From an uncultured bacterium (GTDB taxonomy: Bacteria; Bacillota; Clostridia; Oscillospirales; Acutalibacteraceae), in contig CASDTH010000033.1 in assembly GCA_949283655.1 (NCBI GenBank), positions 1 to 55,004 on the forward strand: a DNA stretch of 55,004 nucleotides, read 5' to 3'. The position numbers and the translations under genes are program-made. Numbering within the stretch: the first letter of the stretch is position 1; the number at the start of each line of letters is the position of its first letter. Below the pieces are notes generated by a model that was given only the letters and a program-made list of their open reading frames with translations, made no database searches and had not been told where the DNA came from. This document shows, one piece after another, positions 23,495-32,362 of this stretch.

Positions 23495-26134
23495 ATGAAT
23501 TGGGATTATCGTGCATCTGTTATTATACCGGTCTATAATAGAGGCCATTTGGTACATATCGCCTTTGATTCTTTGCAAAAACAAACCATTCCTTTTCAAG
23601 ATATCCAAGTAATTTTTGTGAATGATGGTTCGACGGACGACAGCCTGAGCATCTGCCAAAGCTATGCAGAAAAGTTTTCCAACGTATTGGTGCTGGACAA
23701 GGAGAACGGCGGCTTGAGCTCCACCAGAAATATGGGGCTGAAGCATGCCCGTGGGAAGTATATCTTTTTCTTGGATGATGACGATGAGCTTGCGCCAAAC
23801 ACAATCCTCTCCGTTGTAACTCTTTTTGATCTTCACTATGACGAGGTGGATCTTTTCACCTATAAAATCCGTTACTATACCAATGGGAAGCCCCATAAAA
23901 GGGATCATTTCCGTTATAAGACTTTGGTGGAGTCTGGAATATATGATCTCAATGAGACGCCGATGGTGGTGCAGACTACCATCAATGTTTGCGTTAAGAA
24001 TTTATTGGAGCAAAATGTTCTATTCCGCGAAACGCCGAATTTTTATATGGAAGATCAGGCCTTCAATAATGAAGTCCTGTCGCGGAAGATGAAAATTGGC
24101 TATAGTGCAGAAGGCGAATACATTTATAATCAACATGCCGATAGTATTGTATCGACCCGTTTATACCCTCTGTATTGCTACGATCAAGTAATCGGTTATT
24201 TTGAAGAGCTGTTTTCGCAGTATGAGCACGTGCCCGCTTATTATCAATGTGTATTTTTGCATAATCTTACGTTCCGGATGAAGGGGAACAAGCTTTTTCC
24301 CTATCAATATGAGGGGGAGGAATATGAGCGGGAGGTTGGCAGAATCGCGCGCCTTTTGGAAAAGGTGGACGACGCTGTTTTGCTTTCATTCACCCCAATG
24401 GATGAATATTACCGTGTTTTTTTCCTTCAGATGAAGCCAAACCGGCGGGCAGAGATTCAGCTTGGCCCGGAGGAACAAACAATCTCTGTAGATGGAGAAG
24501 CCTTTATCAGCCGGCGCAACGCGATGATGGTGGTGCGGCGATACTATTTTACAGGCGATCAAATGCGGATGATCGGTTATATTCGCTCCCCATTCTTTTT
24601 ATATACGGACAAGCCCAATTTGTATGCACAGGATCTTGCCACAGGAGAGCGGTATCCAGTTGAGCTGGGAGAATCCTCGTTCAGCTACTATTATTGTGAG
24701 CATAAATGCGCCCGCAATTGGTCTTTCGATTTCAGCTTACCGTTCCATGCAAAGCAGGATGTGAAGTTCTTTATTGAAATGGCCGGCTTCCGATATGATG
24801 TTCTCTTTGATTTTGACGCAAATTATGTGGCTAATCGAAAAAGGCCAGAGTTTGTATTTGTGAAGAAAGGGAAAAAAATTCAGCTTTCTGACGCTACGTT
24901 TTCCTTTACGCCTTTGTCAAAGCTGCAAACAGCGGTTCACAAGCTGCGCCTGGGGCTGAAATTTTTGCTTCAGAGCCCCAAATTCCTGCCTACCTATTTG
25001 GCTGTTCTGCATTTGAAAAAGCAGCCAATCTGGCTCTACAACGATAATTTGTATACGGTAAAGGATAATGCCTACTATCAATTTATTCATGATTTTGATA
25101 AGCAGGATGGCATTCGGCGGTATTTCATTGTGGATGGGGACGCATCTCGTATGGAGGGGCTTTTCACGTCGGAGCAGCAGAAGCATGTTGTAAGATTTGG
25201 CTCTACCCGCCACAAGTTGCTATACATCGCCTGCCAGAAAATTTTGACGTCTTTTTGTGAGGCCTCTTCCTTTACGCCATTGATTCCCAAGCACAAACGC
25301 CTTTTTTTCAATCTCATTGATTTTGAAGTGATTTATCTGCAGCATGGTATTTTACATGCGACAACACCGACCAAATATTCTAAAGACCGGGTTTATGTCA
25401 ATCGTATTGTTGTTTCGTCACAGTTTGAACAGCATAATTTTGTAGAACACTATGGGTACCGAAAAGAGGATTTGATCCCCACGGGTATGGCGCGGTATGA
25501 CCATATTGATTTATCCAAAAAGCCGAAAAACAGAATTCTATATGCACCCAGCTGGCGTGAAATGCTTATTGGAAAATATACGCACCGGACTCGGCAGCTA
25601 TATGATAATATTTTGCGGAATTCCAATTATTTCAAGGGGATGGTTGCGTTTTTAACCAACCCAGATTTGCTTGCGGCATTGGAAAAGCACGACCTGTACA
25701 TTGATTTTAAACTGCATCCGAATTTTCGCGGTTACCTGTATGTTTTTGATAACCTTTTTTCTGACCGGATTCGTCTTGCGCCCGCGAATGTCGATTTGGA
25801 GGATTACCAACTTTTTATAACAGATTTCTCTAGCTTTAACTTTGATTTCCTCTACTTGGGGCGGCAGCTGTTATACTTTGTGCCAGATTATTTAGAGTTT
25901 AAAAGCGGATGCGCTACTTTCTACCGGGGCCTGGATTTGGATTTTAAAAATGGTTTTGGGGATTTTGCCACTACGCCTGAGGATGCGGCAGCTCTTACGA
26001 TCCGCAGAATTGAAGCGGGTTTTGTTGCCGACCCGGTCTATCAGCAGCGGATTGATCATTTCTTTGTGGATAAAGGGAATCATTGTGAGCGCCTGTATCA
26101 ATATCTTTGCCAGGACGGTGTCAATCAAAAATAG
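23495..26134 (+). CDS. GT2 glycosyltransferase fused to TagF-type glycerophosphotransferase
   Basis: 879-residue two-domain enzyme. Residues 1-230 are a GT-A fold: SVIIPVYNRG, VNDGSTDDS, the KENGGLSSTRNMGLKHARG segment, and the metal motif FLDDDDEL. A middle region of about 300 residues resembles the linker of teichoic acid enzymes. Residues about 540-879 carry the CDP-glycerol glycerophosphotransferase pattern: LQHGILH, VSSQFEQHNF, PTGMARYDHI, ILYAPSWRE, DFKLHPN, and ITDFSSFNFDFLYLG. It should build a cell-surface glycan with polyol-phosphate units from the cytoplasmic side. It stands alone with its own promoter and terminator. Its AT-richer codon use differs from neighbours and suggests transfer. 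Confidence 0.87.
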   Translation: MNWDYRASVIIPVYNRGHLVHIAFDSLQKQTIPFQDIQVIFVNDGSTDDSLSICQSYAEKFSNVLVLDKENGGLSSTRNMGLKHARGKYIFFLDDDDELAPNTILSVVTLFDLHYDEVDLFTYKIRYYTNGKPHKRDHFRYKTLVESGIYDLNETPMVVQTTINVCVKNLLEQNVLFRETPNFYMEDQAFNNEVLSRKMKIGYSAEGEYIYNQHADSIVSTRLYPLYCYDQVIGYFEELFSQYEHVPAYYQCVFLHNLTFRMKGNKLFPYQYEGEEYEREVGRIARLLEKVDDAVLLSFTPMDEYYRVFFLQMKPNRRAEIQLGPEEQTISVDGEAFISRRNAMMVVRRYYFTGDQMRMIGYIRSPFFLYTDKPNLYAQDLATGERYPVELGESSFSYYYCEHKCARNWSFDFSLPFHAKQDVKFFIEMAGFRYDVLFDFDANYVANRKRPEFVFVKKGKKIQLSDATFSFTPLSKLQTAVHKLRLGLKFLLQSPKFLPTYLAVLHLKKQPIWLYNDNLYTVKDNAYYQFIHDFDKQDGIRRYFIVDGDASRMEGLFTSEQQKHVVRFGSTRHKLLYIACQKILTSFCEASSFTPLIPKHKRLFFNLIDFEVIYLQHGILHATTPTKYSKDRVYVNRIVVSSQFEQHNFVEHYGYRKEDLIPTGMARYDHIDLSKKPKNRILYAPSWREMLIGKYTHRTRQLYDNILRNSNYFKGMVAFLTNPDLLAALEKHDLYIDFKLHPNFRGYLYVFDNLFSDRIRLAPANVDLEDYQLFITDFSSFNFDFLYLGRQLLYFVPDYLEFKSGCATFYRGLDLDFKNGFGDFATTPEDAAALTIRRIEAGFVADPVYQQRIDHFFVDKGNHCERLYQYLCQDGVNQK

Positions 26135-26168
26135 GGTACTGTTCCGTTGTTGACTGGAACCACAACAC

Positions 26169-26214
26169 CATGCCTCACCCGGGAATTTTGAGGAATCCGG
26201 CGTGGGGCATTTTT
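26169..26214 (+). terminator. Terminator after the glycosyltransferase fusion
   Basis: ATGCCTCACCCGG pairs with CCGGCGTGGGGCAT (one bulge), followed by TTTTAT. Confidence 0.8.
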
Positions 26215-26217
26215 ATA

Positions 26218-26246
26218 TTGACTTTTTGAACATACTCCTTTAAGAT
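26218..26246 (+). promoter_or_regulatory. Promoter of the fucosidase gene
   Basis: TTGACT at 26218-26223, 17 bp, TAAGAT at 26241-26246. It starts only a few bases after the preceding terminator. Confidence 0.75.
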
Positions 26247-26282
26247 GAGGTTGCTTAAACTTGAAAAAGGAGCGTGAATCAT

Positions 26283-27752
26283 TTGAGCAACCCAGCCAAA
26301 GTGCAGGCGTATCTGAAGACCATTGACGAGGTAATTGCGCGCGGCCCCTTCAAGGATGACTGGGAGAGCCTTTCCCACTATGGAATCCCTGAATGGTATG
26401 CACAGGCGAAATTTGGCCTGTTCGTCCATTGGGGCGTCTATTCCGTGCCCGCGTATAAGAACGAATGGTATTCCCGCGAGATGTATTTAAAAGGCAGCAT
26501 GCCCTACCTGCATCATTTAAAAACCTATGGGGCGGATTTCGGTTACAAGGATTTTATTCCGCAATTCAAGGCGGAAAAATATGACCCAAAGGCATGGGCG
26601 GAGCTCTTTGCGGAGAGTGGGGCCCGCTATGTCACACCGGTTGGCGAGCATCACGATGGCTTTAAGATGTATCCCAGTGAGCTGTGCGAGTGGAATGCAG
26701 CTCAAATGGGGCCAAAGCGCGATGTCTATGGCGAACTGAAAAGGGAGCTGGAAAGCCGCGGTATAAAATATTGTTCTTCCAGTCATCGTGCGGAGCACTA
26801 TTGGTTTATGAACGGCGGGCGTGATATCCCAGGCAGTGACGTGCAGGATGAGGCTTACCGAGAGTTTTACGGCCCAGCCGTCTCCAAGGAGAAGGGCGAT
26901 CCCAGCAGACGGACAGAGGGCTCCCTCGTGCCCACAAAGGAGTGGCTGGAGGATTGGCTGGCCTCCACCTGCGAGCTGGTTGACGTCAACCGCCCGTATA
27001 CGGTCTACTTTGACTGGTGGGTGCGGCAGCACGCTTTTCGTCCCTACATGAAAAAGTTTTTGGCGTATTACTATAACCGCTCCCGTGAATGGGGGATGGA
27101 GGTCTGCGTGTTTTATAAGTGGGATGGTATCATGTATGAATGTGCCGTGCTGGATATTGAGCGCGGGCAGCTCTCTGCGATCCACCCCCGCCCGTGGCAA
27201 AATGATACCGCTATTGCGAAAAATTCCTGGGGTTACACCGAGGGCAATGATTTTAAAACGCCCTATGAGCTTGTGTGTAATTTGATCGATGTGGTTAGCA
27301 AAAACGGATGCCTGATGCTGAACGTCGGCCCGAAGGCCGACGGCACAATCTGCCCGCAGGAGACCGCTGTGCTGCGTGCTATTGGCCGCTGGCTCAAGGA
27401 AAACGGCGAGGCGATTTACGCCACCAAGCCCTATCGTATTTTTGGAGAGGGCCCCTCCAACAGCGGAGGCTCGTTCCGAGAAAAATTCTCATTTACCAAA
27501 AAGGATTTCCGATTCACTTACCGCCCAGGCGCGCTCTATGTATTCGCGATGAAGCCATATGCAAAAAATATTTACCGTATTAAGGCGCTGGGCGCCAGGG
27601 ATGATGCACTGAATTATTCCATACAGGGCGTTTCCCTGCTGGGGCAGCCGTGCAAGGTAGATTACACGCAAACGGACGCTTATCTGGAGCTGCGGGCAGA
27701 TTCACGGGAGGCATTCGAAATGCCAGTCTGCTTTAAGATTCAGATTGATTGA
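26283..27752 (+). CDS. GH29 alpha-L-fucosidase
   Basis: Glycoside hydrolase family 29 enzyme of 489 residues. The N-terminal catalytic barrel shows WYAQAKFGLFVHWGVYSVPA, the VGEHHDGF motif with substrate-binding histidines, and the nucleophile region VYFDWW (Asp at about 244). A small beta-sandwich makes up the last 100 residues. There is no signal peptide, so it acts inside the cell on imported fucosylated oligosaccharides. The start is the TTG at 26283, with AAAAAGGAG 9 nt upstream; the GTG at 26274 would sit on the ribosome site. It stands alone behind its own promoter. Fucose on mucin or milk glycans is a plausible source (inference). Confidence 0.92.
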   Translation: MSNPAKVQAYLKTIDEVIARGPFKDDWESLSHYGIPEWYAQAKFGLFVHWGVYSVPAYKNEWYSREMYLKGSMPYLHHLKTYGADFGYKDFIPQFKAEKYDPKAWAELFAESGARYVTPVGEHHDGFKMYPSELCEWNAAQMGPKRDVYGELKRELESRGIKYCSSSHRAEHYWFMNGGRDIPGSDVQDEAYREFYGPAVSKEKGDPSRRTEGSLVPTKEWLEDWLASTCELVDVNRPYTVYFDWWVRQHAFRPYMKKFLAYYYNRSREWGMEVCVFYKWDGIMYECAVLDIERGQLSAIHPRPWQNDTAIAKNSWGYTEGNDFKTPYELVCNLIDVVSKNGCLMLNVGPKADGTICPQETAVLRAIGRWLKENGEAIYATKPYRIFGEGPSNSGGSFREKFSFTKKDFRFTYRPGALYVFAMKPYAKNIYRIKALGARDDALNYSIQGVSLLGQPCKVDYTQTDAYLELRADSREAFEMPVCFKIQID

Positions 27753-27804
27753 CCCCTAAAAAATTACCAAGGGTAGTTTTATTCACGATGAGACGAATCA
27801 AAAA

Positions 27805-27848
27805 GCGCTGCGGCCGCATATCTGCACCGCGGCGCCTTTTATTTTTCG
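27805..27848 (+). terminator. Terminator after the fucosidase gene
   Basis: A GCGC-TGCGG stem with its complement, followed by TTTTATTTTT. It overlaps the last codons of the converging membrane protein gene. Confidence 0.8.
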
Positions 27849-29218
27849 GATGCCTGTATTGGCTGCAGGAGGCTTTGATAACGGCGCGTTTCCTCCGGCG
27901 TCTGGCCGTTTAGGATGACCGTTCGGTCTTTTAACTGGATCACAAGATAGGGAGGCGTGTGATGATAAACAAAAAGCATGCAGTCACCGTAGCCGCTCAG
28001 GGAGAAGTACCCCACGCTGTATTGGCTGCCGCCCAATCCATTTGTGCGCGTGCCATCGGGGAGGGATTGCACTGGTGTAACGGATTTGATTTCCTCCAGG
28101 CGGAATTGCGTGCTGTAAAGCGGCGCTTTAATCGTAACAGCACCGTTTTCCACGACCGGCGCAAAGGTTGCAAGATCAAAGGCCAGAAAGAGCAGAAACA
28201 GGCCGATCACCAGGCAGCCGATTAGGGCGCCGCCGCATAGGGCAAGCAGGCGCCCGCCGGGGTTGCCGAGGTTGAGCGTCATGCCGACTTCAAAACGCTT
28301 TTCCACCATCAGGCGAGGGTCATCTGGATTATTGTAAGCCCCGCTTTGCCAATAGACGTCGTCATCCACAAGGATGGGATGATCGGCTGCCTCAAGTAGG
28401 CGCTTTTGAGCCTCCCGCACGCTTTGATGCGTGAAGAGGGTGGCGCCGAATACCAGAAGCACCGTTGCAGCCGTCAACAAGGAGACGGGCAGGGCCGCAG
28501 AAGCGGGCTTTTTGTAAAGCACCCAAAAAGCCACCAGCTCCAGCGCCGCACCGCCATTTCCAATGATTGCACAGCAAATGGACCAGCGCCTGCGCCAGAC
28601 GCGGTTATAGGCCAGGTTGATCTCACTGGATTCACACAGGGCGGTTGTGGGGTATGTGAGGTAGACCCGGTGCAGCACAAGGCCGAGGAGCGGGAAAACA
28701 AGCAGCATTAGCGGCGCCCAGGCCGGCAGCGATGTGTTTTTGCTCAACAGTGGGTAGAGAATGCCCGCCGCCGCCATTAGGAAGGAGGGGAGAAGCCAGT
28801 AAGCGGAGATGGGCATGTGCTCCTTTTCCCGGCTGACTGCTGTATCGATATGGATCGTGTGCACACCGCCGACAAACCACTCGTTTTTCTGCTTAATGGC
28901 ATAGAGCTCCTGCATCCGGGCGATGGAAATTTTGCTGTAGGCGAGGATAGCGCCGGCAATCCAAACGGCCATGTAGCCGAATTGCATGGAAATGTATGCA
29001 GGCAGAAGCAAGAGCGGGAGAGCGGCTGCCAGGACGGCGCAGGCAAATAGCAGCATATTGCGGCGGTATTTCCTGAGGACGGCCAGAACGGCGGGCTCTT
29101 CGATGTGGTCGAGCGGGAGCGTTACGCCCAGCAAAACATTTGTGTTGGGCCTGGACTGCACAAATGCTAGAATGCAGAGGATAACAGTTAAGAGCAGGCA
29201 AACAGAGAATTCGATCAT
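27839..29218 (-). CDS. Polytopic membrane protein with PH-like tail, partner of GntR
   Basis: 459 residues, not assigned to a characterised function. The first 290 residues hold about nine hydrophobic helices in pairs, with the segment NVLLGVTLPLDHIEEPAVLA between the first two, as in membrane proteins found beside YtrA-type GntR regulators. The last 110 residues (about 345-459), after a final helix, look like a bacterial PH-type beta domain (KAPLYSTQFRLEEIKSVTPV to LKDRTVILNG). The ATG has AGGAGATG upstream. It follows the gntR gene by 46 nt in the same operon, so it is probably the regulator's main target. Envelope-stress sensing is a guess only. Confidence 0.75.
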   Translation of the reverse strand: MIEFSVCLLLTVILCILAFVQSRPNTNVLLGVTLPLDHIEEPAVLAVLRKYRRNMLLFACAVLAAALPLLLLPAYISMQFGYMAVWIAGAILAYSKISIARMQELYAIKQKNEWFVGGVHTIHIDTAVSREKEHMPISAYWLLPSFLMAAAGILYPLLSKNTSLPAWAPLMLLVFPLLGLVLHRVYLTYPTTALCESSEINLAYNRVWRRRWSICCAIIGNGGAALELVAFWVLYKKPASAALPVSLLTAATVLLVFGATLFTHQSVREAQKRLLEAADHPILVDDDVYWQSGAYNNPDDPRLMVEKRFEVGMTLNLGNPGGRLLALCGGALIGCLVIGLFLLFLAFDLATFAPVVENGAVTIKAPLYSTQFRLEEIKSVTPVQSLPDGTRTNGLGGSQYSVGYFSLSGYGDCMLFVYHHTPPYLVIQLKDRTVILNGQTPEETRRYQSLLQPIQASEK

Positions 29219-29264
29219 AGAATGGCATCTCCTATCCGCAATGATGATTCTGGAATACTGTTCA

Positions 29265-29660
29265 TCATTCTAAAACGGCCGTTGGAAGGCCGCCCATCTG
29301 GTCAAAAAGGCTGCCGCAGAGCGAGAGAAAATCCTGCTTTTCCATCCCGGCTAGGCCAGATTCCGCGATCAGAAGAGCAAGCTCTCCCTCCAGCTTTTCT
29401 CGGAACTCACCGCTGAGCCGGACGGATGGGCTGACCCGCGCGCCGTGGCGGCGGTCAATTTCAATGTAGCCCTCTTTTTTGAGCGCGGTGTAGGCTTTAT
29501 TGACTGTCATAGCATTCACCCCGACATCTTGTGCCAGCTGGCGAACAGTGGGCAAGCCCTCGCCGAGCTGCAATTCACCGCGGCCGATTCCGAGCACAAT
29601 CTGGTTGCGCAATTGAACATAGATTGGCGTCTCGCTCGCCATATCAATCTCCAAAATCAT
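29265..29660 (-). CDS. GntR-family regulator, YtrA type
   Basis: 131-residue repressor. The N-terminal winged helix-turn-helix spans about 10-75: PIYVQLRNQIVLGIGRGELQLGEGLPTVRQLAQDVGVNAMTVNKAYTALKKEGYI in overlapping motif blocks. The short C-terminal tail of about 50 residues, instead of a ligand domain, marks the YtrA subgroup, which usually represses its own operon with membrane genes. The ATG has GAGGTGA upstream. A perfect 11-bp inverted repeat over its promoter is the likely operator. Confidence 0.92.
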   Translation of the reverse strand: MILEIDMASETPIYVQLRNQIVLGIGRGELQLGEGLPTVRQLAQDVGVNAMTVNKAYTALKKEGYIEIDRRHGARVSPSVRLSGEFREKLEGELALLIAESGLAGMEKQDFLSLCGSLFDQMGGLPTAVLE

Positions 29661-29679
29661 AGAATCACCTCTCTAGCTT

Positions 29680-29721
29680 GTTTGTATTATTTAATATAAT
29701 ACAAACAATACAAAAAGTCAA
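29680..29721 (-). promoter_or_regulatory. gntR promoter with perfect inverted-repeat operator
   Basis: On the minus strand TTGACT (29716-29721), 17 bp, TATATT (29693-29698). A perfect inverted repeat of 11 bp, GTTTGTATTAT-N5-ATAATACAAAC, covers 29680-29706 and includes the -10. This supports autorepression by the downstream GntR protein. Confidence 0.88.
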
Positions 29722-29793
29722 GCATCTGATTTGCATGTGCAGGGCGCTTATACTTGAAGGAGTGCATGTGGCTTTTGTTTATATCAAAAAATG

Positions 29794-29828
29794 GAGTAAA
29801 AAGCAGATTGCTTTTTACTCTTTTTTTA
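29794..29828 (+). terminator. Orphan plus-strand terminator
   Basis: GAGTAAAAAGCA pairs with TGCTTTTTACTC around GAT and is followed by seven T. No plus-strand gene lies upstream before 27752. It may shield the GH30 gene from antisense or read-through transcription, or end a short untranslated RNA from 29722-29793. Confidence 0.8.
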
Positions 29829-29839
29829 TAAATTTATAC

Positions 29840-29868
29840 CTGTTTCTCCATGATAAGTGTGCTATAAT
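29840..29868 (+). promoter_or_regulatory. Promoter of the GH30-like gene
   Basis: CTGTTT at 29840-29845, 17 bp, TATAAT at 29863-29868. The -35 is weak, so an activator may be needed. Confidence 0.55.
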
Positions 29869-29964
29869 TCTATTAATAATGAGAAATATGCCTAGAAATT
29901 TGTGGAAGTAGACGAAACAAATCGAGGGAAATGCGTGTGTTCCATATGGATGGAGGGGCGATAT

Positions 29965-31332
29965 TTGCAGATTTTTATTGATCCGAACCGGCGGTTTCAG
30001 GCCATGGAAGGTTTTGGCGCAAGCGGCGCCTGGTGGGCACAGATTGTGGGGGGATGGGAGCATATCGACCCGGGCAGCGGGAAACCCGTGCGCGACAGGA
30101 TCTCCGAGCTGCTTTACAGCCGGGAGAAGGGGATCGGGCTCCAGATTTACCGCTACAATATTGGGGGCGGCTCCAAGCATTCCGGCCGTGGGCACTTTTC
30201 ACAGCCCGCCCGCAGGACGGAGAGCTTTGATATCGGCCCGCAGCAATACGATTGGAGTCGGGATGCCAACGCCGTTTATATGATGAAACAGGCTGTGCGC
30301 GACGGTGCACAGGAGCTTGTGCTGTTTGTCAATTCTCCGCCCGAACGGCTGACGAAAAACGGGAAAACGCACGTAGAAAAAGCGGAGACGCTCCGTGAAA
30401 ATTTAAACGCGCGCAATTATGAGGCGTTTGCAGACTATTGCCTCGATGTGGCGGAGCATTTTGTGCGGGAAGGGTTGCCGGTCAAATATCTCTCCCCGGT
30501 CAATGAGCCGCTCTGGGTGTGGAACGGCGGGCAGGAGGGCTGCCATTACCGCCCGTCCAGTGTGAAGAGATTGTTTCAGGTGTTTGCCAAAAAGCTGGAG
30601 CAGCGGGAAGCACTGCAAAATATCCGCCTGGCTGGGGCTGAGGTGGGCGATATCCGCTGGTTTAACAAAGCTTATACACGGCGGCTGCTGGAGGATCCTC
30701 AGGTACGCCGCCATCTGGATGGCCTGGATGTGCACTCCTATTGTCACCCCGCGCCCGTCGCATTTCTCAACGACCGGGCGGCGTTCCTCCGGCGTTTTCG
30801 CCGGTGGATGGACCGGCATTATCCCGATGTGCCAGTTAGAATGAGCGAATGGACGCATATGAAGGGCGGCCGGGATTACGGGATGGATTCCGCCCTTGTG
30901 ATGGCGCAGACGATGTATGAGGATTTGACCCTGTTGAACGTTTCCTCCTGGCAGCATTGGATTGCGGTGTCCGAGGTGGATTTTTGTGATGGGCTGATCT
31001 ATATCGATCTGGAGAATCAGACCTTTTCGCCTACCAAGCGGCTGTATGCCACCGGCAATTTTTCACGCTATATCCAGACGGGCGCGCGGCGGGTTGGCGC
31101 TTGGTCAGACGATCCGGAGCTCCGCCTGCTGGCTTTTGTGCAGGCGGAGCAGACGGTATTGCTGGTGATTAACCCTACCCGCAAGGCAAAAACGGTTTCG
31201 TTGGGGATGCGCCCGCAGGGCAAGGCCATGCTGATTGTGACGGACGAGACGCGGAATCTTGCGCAGGAGGCGTTAAAAAGCGGCGAGGGAATCCCCATCG
31301 CCGCCCGGTCTGTGAACACGATTCTCTTTTAG
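29965..31332 (+). CDS. GH30-family glycoside hydrolase
   Basis: Retaining glycosidase of the GH30 clan (glucosylceramidase, xylanase and 1,6-galactanase relatives), 455 residues from the preferred start. Residues near 15 begin with the family opening FQAMEGFGASGAWWA. The acid/base Glu lies in SPVNEPLW (about 181) and the nucleophile Glu in RMSEWTHM (about 295). A C-terminal beta-sandwich (about 355-455) follows. There is no signal peptide, so it acts in the cytoplasm. The TTG at 29965 has GGAGGGG at ideal spacing; upstream GTG (29902) and ATG (29950) starts lack one. Its stop overlaps the stop of the convergent AraC gene. Substrate is uncertain: a beta-linked galactan or glucan oligomer is likely. 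Confidence 0.82.
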   Translation: MQIFIDPNRRFQAMEGFGASGAWWAQIVGGWEHIDPGSGKPVRDRISELLYSREKGIGLQIYRYNIGGGSKHSGRGHFSQPARRTESFDIGPQQYDWSRDANAVYMMKQAVRDGAQELVLFVNSPPERLTKNGKTHVEKAETLRENLNARNYEAFADYCLDVAEHFVREGLPVKYLSPVNEPLWVWNGGQEGCHYRPSSVKRLFQVFAKKLEQREALQNIRLAGAEVGDIRWFNKAYTRRLLEDPQVRRHLDGLDVHSYCHPAPVAFLNDRAAFLRRFRRWMDRHYPDVPVRMSEWTHMKGGRDYGMDSALVMAQTMYEDLTLLNVSSWQHWIAVSEVDFCDGLIYIDLENQTFSPTKRLYATGNFSRYIQTGARRVGAWSDDPELRLLAFVQAEQTVLLVINPTRKAKTVSLGMRPQGKAMLIVTDETRNLAQEALKSGEGIPIAARSVNTILF

Positions 31333-32189
31333 TTTTGCTTTTTTGACCGGCATTGCCTTCGGTATTGGCTGGGCGGCACGCCATATTGCTCGCAAAAGGC
31401 CTTTCGAAAATGGCTGCGGTCGTAAAATCCGATGGTTTCGCTGATCGCATCCATGCTCAAATCTGTGCTCTCCAGAAAATAGACGGCGGAATTCAGCTTG
31501 CACTGCATGTGGTAGCGGCTGGGTGACACGCCGTATTTGCTGGTAAACAATTTCAGCATCGTGTTGGGCGACATGCCGAATTTAACAGAGAGCTCCTTCA
31601 TGGTTAACCTCTCATTGCATTGCTTTTCAATATATTTTTTAACATCCAGGATCACATTGTCGCTTGTCTTAATATAATGCCGCCCGCTTTTTTGCTGCTT
31701 GCCGGCTTTCGGCGCTGTCATGCCCATTTCGAAGAGGATGTTGTGAATGAGCAGCATCAGGCGCTTTTCCCGGTCGAGGTTCGGCCTGCCGAGCGCCAGC
31801 TGTTTAATCTGGTGGTAATAGGGCGTGATATCCAGGTGGCGCACAAAAGGGGTTGTATTGATTTCATACAGGTCGAGCCATTGGTCAATGATGCTGCCAG
31901 AAACAGTGACCCAAATTTTGGTGTAAGGATTTTTTTCGTCAGAGTAATAGCTGTGCTCCTTTCCACTTTTGAGAATATAGCAATCCCCCTTCTCAACCGT
32001 GGTTACCAGGCCGCCGGATTCGATATAGCCGACGCCATCCAGCACGCATTCAATAATCGTATCTGGGTTTGTCTTGCGGGAGATGATATAGTTCGGATCG
32101 GGGTATAATTTGCCGAACGCATAGAGGTGAAACAGCCCGCTGTTTCGATTTTGATCGTATAAATACATTTCTTCACGGAAAACGGGCAA
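31329..32189 (-). CDS. AraC-family transcriptional regulator
   Basis: 286-residue regulator: an N-terminal cupin-like sugar-sensing domain (about 1-165, with GYIESGGLVTTVEKGDCYILKSGKEHSYYS as the beta-barrel core), then two helix-turn-helix units (about 185-280), including ERLTMKELSVKFGMSPNTMLKLF and MDAISETIGFYDRSHFRKAF. It is divergent from the GPH transporter operon, with overlapping promoters, and tail-to-tail with the GH30 gene by 4 nt. It probably activates one or both when the sugar is present. The start ATG has a GGAGGGATC site. Confidence 0.93.
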   Translation of the reverse strand: MPVFREEMYLYDQNRNSGLFHLYAFGKLYPDPNYIISRKTNPDTIIECVLDGVGYIESGGLVTTVEKGDCYILKSGKEHSYYSDEKNPYTKIWVTVSGSIIDQWLDLYEINTTPFVRHLDITPYYHQIKQLALGRPNLDREKRLMLLIHNILFEMGMTAPKAGKQQKSGRHYIKTSDNVILDVKKYIEKQCNERLTMKELSVKFGMSPNTMLKLFTSKYGVSPSRYHMQCKLNSAVYFLESTDLSMDAISETIGFYDRSHFRKAFCEQYGVPPSQYRRQCRSKKQN

Positions 32190-32214
32190 GTAGGATCCCT
32201 CCTGTGGGTTCTTT

Positions 32215-32241
32215 GCCGCCGTAGAGAGCGGCGGGCTTTTT
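32215..32241 (+). terminator. Short hairpin in the AraC leader
   Basis: CCGCC pairs with GGCGG, followed by a TTTTT run on the plus strand. It lies in the 5' leader of the AraC transcript, read on the minus strand. Its job is unclear: plus-strand insulation for the transporter promoter is the simplest reading. Confidence 0.4.
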
Positions 32242-32259
32242 ACGGATTGTGTATCCGTT

Positions 32260-32308
32260 TTGCAGAGACTTTTATCACTATTATACCGGGTGGGCCTTAT
32301 CCGTGCAA
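32260..32308. promoter_or_regulatory. Overlapping divergent promoters, AraC and GPH transporter
   Basis: Minus strand: TTGCAC (32303-32308), 17 bp, TATAAT (32280-32285). Plus strand: TTGCAG (32260-32265), 16 bp, TATACC (32282-32287). The -10 boxes overlap, so the two directions compete. Confidence 0.65.
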
Positions 32309-32362
32309 GTTCATCCGCCGGGCGCCGGCGGCCGGTAGATTACAAAAGGAGGAGGAAATATT

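Noticed and set aside
29678..29911. Small plus-strand gene upstream of the GH30 gene
   Set aside because: The frame crosses a strong terminator hairpin and the next promoter; composition is AT-rich noise.
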